A stretch of 64,000 nt of DNA from Cohnella sp. OV330 (GTDB taxonomy: Bacteria > Bacillota > Bacilli > Paenibacillales > Paenibacillaceae), in assembly GCF_900112065.1 (NCBI RefSeq), contig NZ_FOKE01000004.1, positions 124,001 to 188,000 of the forward strand, given 5' to 3'. Under the pieces are notes generated by a model. It searched no databases. It had not been told where the DNA came from and was given only the letters and a program-made list of their open reading frames with translations. Made by a program: the position numbers and the translations under genes. Of the stretch, positions 39,408-48,792 are shown piece after piece. Within the stretch, counting starts at the first letter, position 1; each line of letters starts with the position of its first letter.

Positions 39408-40286
39408 TTATGTATCTGACGGTCCGCTGGCCGTCCCCAACCCGGAAATCAAAGCGCGCACTTCATCCGGCCCCTCGCATACCGCATCCGGCATCGCGCC
39501 TGCGCGCTCGCAGCGCTGACGCCAGTCGTCCCGACCGCATATGCCTGTTAAGACGAGCACCGTCGGACAACCGGCCGCGAGGCCGGCTGCAAGATCGGTG
39601 TGCGGGTTGTCCCCGACGACCCAGGCCTCCGAAGCTTCGATGCCCGCCAAGTCCAACGCATACCGCATCATGATGCCGGACGGCTTGCCGATAACGACCG
39701 GCGCGACATCGCTGGCCGTCTCCAACAGGGCGGCCAAGCTCCCCGCGCCGGGCAGAAAGCCGTCGCCGACGGGCAGCCTGCGATCCGGATTGGTCAGCAA
39801 GTAGTCGGCTCCCGACAATAAATAGCCTAGCGCCGCGGTCAACTGTCCATAGTTCAAATTCCGGTCCAGTCCTTGCACGACAAGGTTCACGCTAGCGCCT
39901 GCGGCCAGCTCGGCTTCGTCCGGCATCGCGATGCCCGCTTCCGCAAGCGCGCTGCGAAGTCCGTGCTCGCCGATAACGAACGCGGTCGCGTCGGGATGGC
40001 GCTGCTTGGCATAATGCGCGGCGGCTGCCGCTGACGTGATAACGCGCGTGGCGTCAGCAGGGATGCCGAAGCCGCGCAGATGCGCCGCGACCTGCTCGGG
40101 CGTGCGCGTCGAATTGTTCGTTAAATACCAGCAGGCAATGCCTGCTTCTTCAAGCTCCTCGACCAATCTCGAAGCGCCTTCGATCGGCGTCTCTCCTCTG
40201 TACAGCGTGCCGTCGAGGTCGAGCAGCACCGCCTTCGGCCGCCCCGCGAACCGGTCTTCGCGGAGCAGCTCGGTTTGTTGCGACAT
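39408..40286 (-). CDS. HAD-superfamily phosphatase, NagD type
   Basis: This 292-residue protein has HAD motif I VLLDLDGTLYRG, motif II YLTNNSTR, motif III Lys in VIGKPSG and motif IV VVGDNPHTD. The C2-type cap between motifs II and III marks the NagD/4-nitrophenylphosphatase subfamily, which acts on sugar or nucleoside phosphates. The natural substrate is unknown. It stands between the base-excision-repair pair and mrfB. Confidence 0.9.
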   Translation of the reverse strand: MSQQTELLREDRFAGRPKAVLLDLDGTLYRGETPIEGASRLVEELEEAGIACWYLTNNSTRTPEQVAAHLRGFGIPADATRVITSAAAAAHYAKQRHPDATAFVIGEHGLRSALAEAGIAMPDEAELAAGASVNLVVQGLDRNLNYGQLTAALGYLLSGADYLLTNPDRRLPVGDGFLPGAGSLAALLETASDVAPVVIGKPSGIMMRYALDLAGIEASEAWVVGDNPHTDLAAGLAAGCPTVLVLTGICGRDDWRQRCERAGAMPDAVCEGPDEVRALISGLGTASGPSDT

Positions 40287-40390
40287 TAAAGTTCGGCTCC
40301 TTTGACGCTGTCTTGCGTTTCATGATGCTGCCAGCATTTATATGAATCACAATACCCTTTTGTCGAGTACTCTGCAACCATCCGCATATC

Positions 40391-40440
40391 GAAAGAAGCG
40401 ACAGACCGCCCCGGAAAACTCATCCGAGCCGGCCTGTCGT
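40391..40440 (-). terminator. Terminator at the 3' end of mrfB
   Basis: ACGACAGGCC pairs with GGTCTGTCG around an inner GC-rich loop, followed on the minus strand by CTTCTTTC. The stem overlaps the last mrfB codons. Confidence 0.65.
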
Positions 40441-41877
40441 TTCGAGCTTGCGGCGAAGCCGCGCCATTCTGTGCCGGATCGCGTCGAGCTCCGCCCGCGT
40501 CCTGTCGCTCTGTCTAAGCGAAGTTCGCCGCTGCAGCAGTTCAAGCGCGCGCGATGCGTAATCCAGCGCGATGCCCGGCTCCCTGCGACGATGCTCGTAA
40601 TGCATCGACAGCTCGATATGCGCTTCTGCGGTAGGCAGCAGCCGCGATTCGGCGAGGCTCGCGGCCCGCTCCCAAAGCCCGGCCGCCTCGTCGTGCCGGC
40701 CAAGCCGCTTGAGGCGCGCGGCGGCGGGCAGCAGCCACCGGCCGCCCGGCGTGCCTTCCGCGATCAGCGCCGCGAACAGCCGCTCCGCGTGCTGCTCTCC
40801 GCCGTGATCGGCCAGCCAGGCTGCCGTGCGGAACAGCTCCTCAGGCTCCTCGGGCAGCGCCCATTCGGCGCCGAGCCGGCCCTCGAGCACGCCGCCGAAG
40901 TGGACGGTCAGGCTGGCCAGCGTCAAAATATCCCGCTCGTTGTGAATATAAACGCCGCGCAGATGAGAGGCATCCCCGTCGCTCAGATACTTCATATACA
41001 GCTCGGGCGCGAGCGAGCCCGGCACGTCTTCGCCGCGAACGATTCCGAGCCGGTCTTCCTCGATCCGGCTCAGCCGGCAGGACGGCAGCGTGTTTTTCCA
41101 TAAGGCGCGGGAAGGATGCAGGAAATCGAGATGTCCCGGCTCGACGCCGCTCGGCCGCCACCCGTTCAGCACGAAGCGGCTCGTCAGCACCGGCCAATCG
41201 AACGACCTGCCGTTATAGGTAACCAGATGCGTGACGCCCGCGAACTTGCCGAGCAGGTAAGACAGCATCGCCCGCTCTTCCCCGGGATGCCGGATGAGCA
41301 GCTGCTCCACCGTAAATGTCCCTGCCCCTCCGTCGGCGTATCCGAATCCGATCATAAAAGGCAAATTGCCCGTGCCTACGCCGAGTCCGGTCGTCTCGGT
41401 GTCGAGGAACAAAAGCCGCTTCGCATCGATTTCCTCCGGCTCGGGTTCGGCGACCGCCGCAAGCGATCCTCGTTTCCGGTTTTGCCGCACCGCAATGGGC
41501 TTCAGCCTGCCGGCGCAGGTCATGAGCTCGGTCAGCACGTAATGGCCGTGCCGGTGCTCGAGCGGGTAGATCGCGCGCCGACGCAGGAAACTGCCGTATT
41601 CGCCGGCGACCTCCTCCACGTCAAGCGCGGCGAGGGCGGGATGGAGTCCGCTGCCGTTATTGGCTTCGTCTTCGGTATCGGGCTGGGCGCTCGCCCTTCC
41701 GGATATCGGTCCGACGTTGTCCTGATCGGCCACTTCCGCAAGCTGGGAAAGGCCGTCAATGCCCGCCGCCGCCCCATCCGCCTTCGCCTCCGCCGCGACG
41801 CCGAACGCCGCATCCGCCGCCTTGGCCGATGCCGACTGGGCCCGCAGCCGGTCCAGCCGGTCGCGCAGGCTGCTCAT
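40420..41877 (-). CDS. mrfB: MrfB/YprB exonuclease (RNase H-like fold)
   Basis: This 485-residue protein has an N-terminal linker and then a DEDD-type exonuclease domain: FLDTETTGLG (motif I), VTYNGRSFDWP (motif II) and YIHNERDILTLASL (motif III). A TPR-like helical C-terminus follows (RTAAWLADHGGEQHAERLFAALI). MrfB works with the MrfA helicase in mitomycin-C adduct repair in Bacillus subtilis. The ATG at 41877 overlaps the mrfA stop (ATGA), so the two are coupled; the longer upstream frame is inside mrfA and rejected. Confidence 0.92.
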   Translation of the reverse strand: MSSLRDRLDRLRAQSASAKAADAAFGVAAEAKADGAAAGIDGLSQLAEVADQDNVGPISGRASAQPDTEDEANNGSGLHPALAALDVEEVAGEYGSFLRRRAIYPLEHRHGHYVLTELMTCAGRLKPIAVRQNRKRGSLAAVAEPEPEEIDAKRLLFLDTETTGLGVGTGNLPFMIGFGYADGGAGTFTVEQLLIRHPGEERAMLSYLLGKFAGVTHLVTYNGRSFDWPVLTSRFVLNGWRPSGVEPGHLDFLHPSRALWKNTLPSCRLSRIEEDRLGIVRGEDVPGSLAPELYMKYLSDGDASHLRGVYIHNERDILTLASLTVHFGGVLEGRLGAEWALPEEPEELFRTAAWLADHGGEQHAERLFAALIAEGTPGGRWLLPAAARLKRLGRHDEAAGLWERAASLAESRLLPTAEAHIELSMHYEHRRREPGIALDYASRALELLQRRTSLRQSDRTRAELDAIRHRMARLRRKLETTGRLG

Positions 41878-44168
41878 CCCGCCGCACCTGCCGTTCGCTG
41901 CAGAAGCCCGAGCGCCAGGTCTTTGCCTAGCAGGCCGACCTCCTCGATCGGCCCGACGCACGCCGGACAGCCGCTGAGGCACCCGCATCCCTCGATGAGG
42001 CGCCCAGCCTCCGCCAGCAGCTCGTCATGCTTTTCGTACAAGCGCTGGCTGAGGCCGATGCCGCCCGGATACCGGTCGTAAAAGTAAATCGTCGGCTGCT
42101 TCGTATGGACGGCCTTCACCTGGGGCACGACGCAGATATCCATCGGATCGCACATCAGATGCAGCGGCGCCAGATGGACGAGCACGTTGGCTAGACCGAG
42201 CAGGGCGGATTGCATGTCGTTCGCGCTGCGGGCGGCGGCGGCCTCCTCCGAGAACGAAAACCAATACCCGCTCGTATGAAGCTCCTCCTCGGGCAAGTGA
42301 ATCGGGCCGGATCCGATGTTTTCGTGCGTGCGCAAGCGCATCTTTTTGAAAATCGTCGGCTTGGCCGTCACCATCAGCTCTCCGTATTGCCGCACGATGG
42401 CGCCTCCCGGCGATTCGCGCTCCTTGTCCACGTGCAGCACTTTAAGCTCTACGGCAAGGCTCGCATCGGTGAAGTAATCCACGTTGACCTCGCGCACGTA
42501 CGCTTTCTTTTCCGGATAATCCAGCTTCTCGACCTGATATTGCACGCCCTCGTGCAAATAGATCGCTTCCTCGTGGATGAGCGTAGGCGCGCCGAACCGG
42601 TCGACCTCGCCGAGCACGCGATGTCCCTCCGTCATGTCGATAATGACGAAGTTCTCCTGCGCCGCGGAGCGAAGCGAGATGCCGTGGGCCGGAAACGCCT
42701 GCTCCATCCAGTACCAGCGTCCGGCGTTCTCGTGCAGCACCTTTTCCTCCGCCAGAAACTCGAGCAGGTCGACGAGCTTCTCCCCGCCGAAAGTGTCGCC
42801 CGCTTCGAATGGCAGCTCGTAGGCGGCGCACTTGATGTGATCGAGTAAAATGAGCAGGTTGTCCGGGTGAATGCGCGCTTCCTCGGGCGGCCTGCCGAGA
42901 AAATAGTCCGGGTGCTGGATCAGGTACTGATCGAGCGGATTGCTGCTGGCCACGAGAAACGTGACGGAGCTGCCGTGACGGCGTCCCGCCCGCCCGGACT
43001 GCTGCCACGTGCTCGCGATGGAGCCGGGATAGCCGTTCAGCACGCAGGCTTGCAACTGGCCGATGTCGATGCCGAGCTCGAGCGCGTTCGTGCTGACGAC
43101 GCCCCGAATCTCGCCGCTTCGCAGCCCCTTTTCGATCTCCCGCCGCAGCTTGGGCAAGTAGCCGCCGCGATAGCCGCGAATCGACTTGGGCCCGAACTCC
43201 CGCTTGGTCAGCTCCTGCAAATAGGTGAGCAAGATCTCCACGCGGACCCGGCTGCGCGCGAACACGATCGTCTGAATGCCGCTTCTAAGCAGCAGCGCCG
43301 CCAGCTTTTGCGACTCCAGCACGCTCGAACGCCGGATGCCGAGCTGCCGGTTGACGACGGGCGGATTGTAAAAAACGAGATGTTTTTCCCCGGCCGGCGC
43401 GCCGTTGTCGTCGACGAGCGCGAACTGCTCCTCGATGAGCCGTTCTGCGTGCTCGCGCGGATTGGCGATCGTCGCGGACGCGCATAAAAACTGCGGCGCG
43501 CTGCCGTAAAATCGGCAAATTCGCTTCAGTCTGCGTATTACGTTGGCCACATGGCTGCCGAAGACGCCGCGATAGGCGTGCAGCTCGTCGATGACGATGT
43601 ATTTCAGGTTTTCGAACAGCTTGACCCACTTCGTATGGTGCGGCAGAATCGCCGAGTGGAGCATATCCGGGTTCGTCACGACGATATGGCCGGCGTTGCG
43701 AATGACCTGGCGGACCGTGGGCGGCGTATCGCCGTCGTACGTGTGCGTCTTGATATCGACCTCCATCGCGTCGGCCAGCTCCTGGAGTTCGGCCACCTGG
43801 TCCTGGGCGAGCGCCTTCGTCGGGAACAGGTACAGCGCCCGCGCGCTCGGGTCGGTCAAGAGCCGCTGTAGCACCGGCAGGTTGTAGCATAGCGTCTTGC
43901 CGGATGCCGTCGGGGTGACGGTCACGACGTGGCGGCCGGCGCGGACCGCCTCGAACGCCATCGCCTGGTGCGTGTAGAGCGAAGCGACGTTCCTCGTGCC
44001 GAGCGCGGCGGACAGCCTCGGATCGAGCTCCGGCGGAAAGGGCGCGGTCCGCGCGGGGCGGGCAGGCTGCGTATGCCAGTAGGTCACGTTTTCCATGATC
44101 TCCCGGTTCAGCTTCAGATGCTCCAGCCATTCCTCCATCGTCGCCGCCTTTCCCGTCAAAGGATTCAT
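41874..44168 (-). CDS. mrfA: MrfA/YprA DEAD/DEAH helicase
   Basis: This 764-residue superfamily 2 helicase has motif I VTPTASGKT, motif Ia FPTKALAQDQ, motif II VIDELHAYRG (DELH), motif III CASATI, motif V TNALELGIDIG and motif VI QQSGRAGRR. The C-terminal domain carries the four-Cys metal site CGCLSGCPAC. This is the MrfA family, which removes mitomycin adducts together with MrfB in a UvrA-independent route. An SD (GGAG) lies 9 bases before the ATG. The promoter is at 44222-44250. Confidence 0.95.
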   Translation of the reverse strand: MNPLTGKAATMEEWLEHLKLNREIMENVTYWHTQPARPARTAPFPPELDPRLSAALGTRNVASLYTHQAMAFEAVRAGRHVVTVTPTASGKTLCYNLPVLQRLLTDPSARALYLFPTKALAQDQVAELQELADAMEVDIKTHTYDGDTPPTVRQVIRNAGHIVVTNPDMLHSAILPHHTKWVKLFENLKYIVIDELHAYRGVFGSHVANVIRRLKRICRFYGSAPQFLCASATIANPREHAERLIEEQFALVDDNGAPAGEKHLVFYNPPVVNRQLGIRRSSVLESQKLAALLLRSGIQTIVFARSRVRVEILLTYLQELTKREFGPKSIRGYRGGYLPKLRREIEKGLRSGEIRGVVSTNALELGIDIGQLQACVLNGYPGSIASTWQQSGRAGRRHGSSVTFLVASSNPLDQYLIQHPDYFLGRPPEEARIHPDNLLILLDHIKCAAYELPFEAGDTFGGEKLVDLLEFLAEEKVLHENAGRWYWMEQAFPAHGISLRSAAQENFVIIDMTEGHRVLGEVDRFGAPTLIHEEAIYLHEGVQYQVEKLDYPEKKAYVREVNVDYFTDASLAVELKVLHVDKERESPGGAIVRQYGELMVTAKPTIFKKMRLRTHENIGSGPIHLPEEELHTSGYWFSFSEEAAAARSANDMQSALLGLANVLVHLAPLHLMCDPMDICVVPQVKAVHTKQPTIYFYDRYPGGIGLSQRLYEKHDELLAEAGRLIEGCGCLSGCPACVGPIEEVGLLGKDLALGLLQRTAGAAG

Positions 44169-44221
44169 GCCGCATCGCTCCGTTTCTTTTACGTATCGTT
44201 CGCTTGTTAGCTGTAATCTTC

Positions 44222-44250
44222 ATTGTACAGAATGTACGTTCGCACGGCAA
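44222..44250 (-). promoter_or_regulatory. mrfAB promoter with an embedded LexA-box-like site
   Basis: The minus strand reads TTGCCG-17-TACAAT. The spacer contains CGAACGTACATTCT (44229-44242), which matches the CGAAC half of the Bacillales LexA box exactly and the other half (GTTCG) imperfectly. LexA control of mrfAB is a hypothesis. Confidence 0.6.
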
Positions 44251-44495
44251 CGGGCTTAATTGACTATGCGCGAGGAACTTGTCCTGTCTTATTCGATCGG
44301 GAAATAGCGGTGGAATGAAGATGCTCTTCATTTGTGTGAATTGTCGCGCAATTGCAATAATAGTGTCGAACGAAAGCGCTAACAGAAGAGTCCGGTCGAA
44401 AAACCGGATTACGGACGGGCGATTGGCGTTACTCAGTGTCGCATCCTGCGCTTTCCGGGGAAATGATCGTTCATTTCCTGTCGTTCGCGTCAACG
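44251..44495. other. Intergenic stretch upstream of mrfAB
   Basis: This AT-richer stretch has no gene-like frame, no SD and no recognisable RNA. The full gap between mrfA and metH is about 390 bases, with the mrfA promoter at one end and the metH terminator at the other. Confidence 0.6.
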
Positions 44496-44535
44496 GCAAA
44501 AGCCGTCCCGATCGCACGCGCGAATGGGACGGCCT
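44496..44535 (-). terminator. metH terminator
   Basis: The minus strand reads GCCGTCCC...GGGACGGC followed by TTTTGCC, about 30 bases after the metH stop. Confidence 0.88.
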
Positions 44536-44562
44536 TCATAGCAGCCTCGATTTTGAAATGCC

Positions 44563-47500
44563 TCAAGCCTTGTCGACGTTAAAGTATCTCGCGTCCGGAT
44601 GCGCGAATACCATCGCGGACACCGACGCTTCCGGCTCCATCATGAAGCCCTCGGTCAGCTGGACGCCGATATCCTCCGGCTTCATGAGCTCGAACAGCGG
44701 TCCTTGGTCTTCCAGGTCCGGACAAGCCGGATAGCCGAACGACACGCGGATGCCCTGATACCTGGCGCCGAATCGCTGCTTCATCGTCATGTCGGCCGGG
44801 TCCGGGAAGCCCCAATTGTCGCGCATGATCTGATGCACGCGTTCCGCCATGCCTTCGGCCACCTCGAGCGCGGTCGCGAGCAGCGCATGCGAACGCAGGT
44901 AGTCGCCATTTTCCTTCCACTTCTCCGCCTGCTCGCGCGTGCCGTTGCCCGCCGTCACGACGAGGAAGCCGACGGTGTCCATCACGCCGCTGTCCACGGG
45001 CTTCAGGAAGTCCGCCAGGCACAGGAACGGCTCCACCGCCTGCCGCGGAAACGTAAATTTCTTGATCACCGTCTTGCGGTCGGCCGGATCGTAGATCAAA
45101 ATGTCGTTGCCGTCTCCCTGCGCCGGGAAAAAGCGGTACATCGCTTGCGGCTTCAGCCAGCCGTTCGTCTGCGCGTCGGCCACAATCCCGTCGATCGTGT
45201 CCTTAAGCTGCGCCGTACGCTCGTCCCCCGCCTTGAGCAGCTCCTCGACGTTGCCCTTGAGACCGAGATGGTGACCCATCAGCATCTGCAGGTTCACGTA
45301 CGGCAGCACGTGCGCGAGCGGGTAATCGCGCAGGACGTGGCGATCGTAATCCGGCGGCGCGAATACGGGCGCGTCCGGCGAAACGCTGGCGCTGCGCGCG
45401 CGCGTCGGCGCGGGCATCGCCGGCTTCTCCTCCTCGCGCTCGAGCGTGGCGAGCGCGGTCCGATGCTCCTGCTCGATCGCGGCGCGCTGCGCGGGATCGC
45501 TCAGCTTGTTGGCGATGTCGAGCCCATCCATCGCGTCCTTGGCGTAGAGCACGACGCCGTCGTATTCGGGCGCGATCCGCGTCTTCGTGAACTTGCGCGT
45601 CAGCGCCGCGCCGCCGACGAGAATCGGGGCGTCGATGCCGGCGCTCTTCAAGTCTTGCGCGGTCAGCACCATTTGCTGCGCGCTTTTGACGAGCAGGCCC
45701 GACAGTCCGATCGCGTCCGGCTTCTCCTCGCGGTACGCGGCGATGAGCTGGTCCGGCGGCACCTTGATGCCGAGGTTGACGATCTTGTAGCCGTTGTTCG
45801 AGAGAATGATCTCGACGAGGTTTTTGCCGATATCGTGGACGTCGCCTTTGACCGTCGCCAGCATGATTTTGCCCTTTACGGCGGAGTCGGCCCTTTCCAT
45901 GTGCGGCTCCAGATGCGCGACGGACGCCTTCATGACCTCCGCGCTCTGCAGCACCTCGGCCACGATCAGCTCATTGTTGTTGAAAAGGCGTCCGACTTCG
46001 GACATGCCCGCCATGAGCGGACCGTTGATGATGTCGAGCGGCGCGTACTTCTCCAGCGCCTCGTCGAGATCGGCGTGCAGTCCTTCCTTGCTTCCTTCGA
46101 CGACATAGCCGGCCAGACGCTCTTCAAGCGGCAAGTTTTCGGCTTTGACTTTTTTCTCCACCTTCTTGTCCCGGAAAGCGGCGACGAATTCGGCAAGCGT
46201 CTCGTCGTTCGTATTGTATAGCAGCTCTTCGGCGAGTCTGCGTTCATGCTCGGGAATGGATGCGTAGCGCTCGAGCTTTTCCGTATTGACGATCGCGTAA
46301 TCGAGTCCCGCCTTCGTGCATTCGTAGAGAAACACGGAGTTCAGCACCTCGCGGCCGGCCTCGGGAAGACCGAACGAGATGTTGCTGACGCCGAGTATCG
46401 TCTGGCACTTCGGCAGCCGCTCCTTGATGAGCCGGATGCCTTCGATCGTCTCCTTGGCGGAGCCGATGTACTGCTCGTCGCCGGTGCCGACGGGAAATAC
46501 GAGGGCATCGAAAATGAGATCCTCCGCCTGCAAGCCGTACTTGTCCACCAACAGGTCGTGCGAGCGGATCGCGACTTCGAGCTTGTCCTCCCGGGTGATC
46601 GCCTGCCCGCGCTCGTCGATCGTGCCGACGACGACGGCCGCTCCGTATTTGTGAAGGATCGGCACGACCTTTTCGAATTTCTCCTCGCCGTCCTCAAGAT
46701 TAATGGAGTTAATTAATGTTTTGCCCTGGATGTATTTCAGCGACATGTCGATGACGGCCGGATCTGTGGTGTCGACCATCAGCGGCGCCTTGACCTTTTT
46801 CGTGACGAAGTCCAGAAACTTCTTCATGTCCTCGGTCTCGTCGCGATCCGGATCCTGCAAGCAGACGTCGATGACGTGCGCGCCGCTCTTGACCTGGGCG
46901 CGCGCGATCTCGGACGCCTCCTCGTACTTGCCCTCGGCGATGAGCCGCTTGAACTTGCGGGAGCCGAGCACGTTCGTCCGCTCGCCTACCATGTAAGGAC
47001 GATTTTCGCTCTCGATATAGACCGTCTCGATGCCGGATACGGCAGGCGGATGCTCGCCGGCCTGAACGCGCGGCGCGACATCGGCCATCGCGTCCGCGAT
47101 CGCCTTGATGTGAGCCGGCGTCGTGCCGCAGCAGCCGCCAGCGATGTTAATCCAGCCTTGCTCGGCGAAAGCGCGCAGCTTGCGCGCGAGCGACTCGGGC
47201 GACTCGTGGTAATGTCCGTTTTCGTCGGGCAGACCGGCGTTCGGATAGCAGCTGACGCCGGACTTCGCGATCGCGGACAACGTACGGATATGATCTCGCA
47301 TGAACTCGGGACCGGTCGCGCAGTTCAATCCGAACGACACCGGGTTCAAGTGCTCGAGCGACACGTAAAACGATTCGATATTCTGCCCGGCCAGCGTCGT
47401 GCCCATCGGCTCGATCGTGCCGCTGATCATGATCGGCAGCGTGCGGCCCATGAGATCGAACGCCGCCCGAACGCCGATGCTCGCCGCCTTGACGTTAAGC

Positions 47501-48027
47501 GTGTCCTGACATGTCTCGATCAGGATCGCGTCCACGCCGCCTTCCATAAGCGCGACGACCTGCTCGCGATAATCCTCGACGAGCTGATCGAACGTCACGC
47601 CGCCCGTTACCGACAGCGTCTTGGTCGTCGGACCGAGCGCGCCTGCTGCATATCTCGGCTTGTCCGGCGTCGAATACTTGTCGCAAGCTTCGCGGGCGAG
47701 CCTCGCCGCGGCCAGGTTGATCTCTCTCGCCTTTTCGGGAATATCGTATTCAGCCAGCACGACCGACGTCGAGCCGAACGTGTTGGTCTCGATAATGTCG
47801 GATCCCGCCGCGAGATACTGTTCATGTATGCCGCGGATGACGTCGGGACGGGTCAGCACGAGCATTTCGTTGCATCCCTCGAGCTCTTCGCCTCCGAAAT
47901 CTTCCGCCGTCAGGTTCGCCTGCTGAATCATCGTGCCCATGGCGCCGTCGAGGATCAGAATCCGCTTCTTCAACTGCTCTTGCAATGGGGCTTTCTTATC
48001 GGTTAAAGTCATATTTAGACGTATCAT
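44563..48027 (-). CDS. metH: Cobalamin-dependent methionine synthase
   Basis: This 1154-residue MetH moves the methyl group from methyltetrahydrofolate through cobalamin to homocysteine. The homocysteine domain (about 1-330) has LDGAMGTMIQ and zinc ligands in GLNCATGP and AGGCCGTTP. The pterin domain (about 350-610) has GERTNVLGSRKF. The cap and B12 domain (about 650-880) has GDVHDIGKNLV with the cobalt-binding His. The reactivation domain, with the SAM-binding end of the protein, closes it. Length and order are standard. Starts at 48027 and 48012 are both possible; the SD-like AAAAGG abuts the first. No SAM-I, T-box or cobalamin riboswitch is seen in the 160-base leader. Confidence 0.97.
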   Translation of the reverse strand: MIRLNMTLTDKKAPLQEQLKKRILILDGAMGTMIQQANLTAEDFGGEELEGCNEMLVLTRPDVIRGIHEQYLAAGSDIIETNTFGSTSVVLAEYDIPEKAREINLAAARLAREACDKYSTPDKPRYAAGALGPTTKTLSVTGGVTFDQLVEDYREQVVALMEGGVDAILIETCQDTLNVKAASIGVRAAFDLMGRTLPIMISGTIEPMGTTLAGQNIESFYVSLEHLNPVSFGLNCATGPEFMRDHIRTLSAIAKSGVSCYPNAGLPDENGHYHESPESLARKLRAFAEQGWINIAGGCCGTTPAHIKAIADAMADVAPRVQAGEHPPAVSGIETVYIESENRPYMVGERTNVLGSRKFKRLIAEGKYEEASEIARAQVKSGAHVIDVCLQDPDRDETEDMKKFLDFVTKKVKAPLMVDTTDPAVIDMSLKYIQGKTLINSINLEDGEEKFEKVVPILHKYGAAVVVGTIDERGQAITREDKLEVAIRSHDLLVDKYGLQAEDLIFDALVFPVGTGDEQYIGSAKETIEGIRLIKERLPKCQTILGVSNISFGLPEAGREVLNSVFLYECTKAGLDYAIVNTEKLERYASIPEHERRLAEELLYNTNDETLAEFVAAFRDKKVEKKVKAENLPLEERLAGYVVEGSKEGLHADLDEALEKYAPLDIINGPLMAGMSEVGRLFNNNELIVAEVLQSAEVMKASVAHLEPHMERADSAVKGKIMLATVKGDVHDIGKNLVEIILSNNGYKIVNLGIKVPPDQLIAAYREEKPDAIGLSGLLVKSAQQMVLTAQDLKSAGIDAPILVGGAALTRKFTKTRIAPEYDGVVLYAKDAMDGLDIANKLSDPAQRAAIEQEHRTALATLEREEEKPAMPAPTRARSASVSPDAPVFAPPDYDRHVLRDYPLAHVLPYVNLQMLMGHHLGLKGNVEELLKAGDERTAQLKDTIDGIVADAQTNGWLKPQAMYRFFPAQGDGNDILIYDPADRKTVIKKFTFPRQAVEPFLCLADFLKPVDSGVMDTVGFLVVTAGNGTREQAEKWKENGDYLRSHALLATALEVAEGMAERVHQIMRDNWGFPDPADMTMKQRFGARYQGIRVSFGYPACPDLEDQGPLFELMKPEDIGVQLTEGFMMEPEASVSAMVFAHPDARYFNVDKA

Positions 48028-48067
48028 CCTTTTCCGGGTAACTTCATGGGTAAAAGCATTAACTTCT

Positions 48068-48096
48068 ATAGTAGCAGAATGTTTTATTCACGAAAA
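48068..48096 (-). promoter_or_regulatory. Possible metH promoter
   Basis: The minus strand reads TTTTCG-17-TACTAT, about 40 bases before the metH start. The -10 is fair and the -35 is weak. Confidence 0.35.
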
Positions 48097-48112
48097 GATC
48101 CGGTTGGATGTG

Positions 48113-48141
48113 TCGACAAATGGCGTAGCAAGGATTATAAT
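48113..48141 (+). promoter_or_regulatory. mtnD promoter
   Basis: TCGACA-17-TATAAT matches the sigma-A consensus at 11 of 12 positions and ends 47 bases before the mtnD ATG. Confidence 0.85.
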
Positions 48142-48188
48142 TTAATCAACAAATACTTAAATTCATAGTGGGAAAGAAGGAATTGTAA

Positions 48189-48728
48189 ATGGCAAAAGTT
48201 CGCGTGCGCAATACGAACGTATTGATCGAAGGGGAAGCCAACGTCCGTTCCTTCCTCGACAAGCAGGGCGTGCTTTACGAACACTGGAATCCGGCCAAGC
48301 TGCCTGAGCGCCTGCAAGAAAACTTCGACCTGAGCGCCGAGGACAAGGCAGAGATCCTGTCGACCTTCGATACCGAGATCCGCGACCTAGCGGGACGCCG
48401 CGGCTACAAGACTTGGGACATCGTCGTGCTGTCCGAGTCCACGCCGAACATCGAAGAGCTGCTGAAGAAGTTCGAGCAGATCCACACCCACACCGAAGAC
48501 GAAGTCCGGGCGATCACGGCCGGCGAAGGCATCTTCATCATCCGCGGCGACGAAGAGACCGGATACTTCGACGTCATCCTGAGCGCAGGCGACGTCATCT
48601 CCGTACCGGAGGGCAGCGTTCACTTCTTCACCCTGACCGAGTCCAAGAAGGTCGTCGCCGTTCGCCTGTTCATCGAGACCGAGGGCTGGATCGCGCATCC
48701 TTACGAGGATCCGGCGTTCGTTAAATAA
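48189..48728 (+). CDS. mtnD: Acireductone dioxygenase
   Basis: This 179-residue cupin of the methionine salvage pathway oxidises the acireductone intermediate to the keto-acid precursor of methionine when iron is bound. Metal ligands are in place: His99, His101 and Glu105 in IHTHTEDEVR, and His145 in EGSVHFF. An SD AGAAGGAA precedes the ATG. The rest of the salvage operon is not in the window, but metH lies divergently next to it, so both neighbours serve methionine supply. Confidence 0.96.
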   Translation: MAKVRVRNTNVLIEGEANVRSFLDKQGVLYEHWNPAKLPERLQENFDLSAEDKAEILSTFDTEIRDLAGRRGYKTWDIVVLSESTPNIEELLKKFEQIHTHTEDEVRAITAGEGIFIIRGDEETGYFDVILSAGDVISVPEGSVHFFTLTESKKVVAVRLFIETEGWIAHPYEDPAFVK

Positions 48729-48744
48729 TTCGTTTTTTCGCAAC

Positions 48745-48792
48745 AAAAAAGCGCCGGCCCCGTTCACATCGGGGATCCGGCGCTTTCTTTCA
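48745..48792. terminator. Bidirectional terminator between mtnD and HAD gene
   Basis: AAAAAAGCGCCGG-CCCCG...CGGGG-AT-CCGGCGCTTTCTTT is a long stem with A- and T-runs that serves both convergent genes. Confidence 0.93.

Noticed and set aside
43285..44517. 410-codon frame overlapping the mrfA promoter and start
   Set aside because: It crosses the mrfA promoter and runs out of frame through the helicase domain with no SD.
48028..48188. SAM, T-box or cobalamin riboswitch upstream of metH
   Set aside because: The leader is too short and lacks the conserved motifs of these RNAs, and it has no terminator stem.
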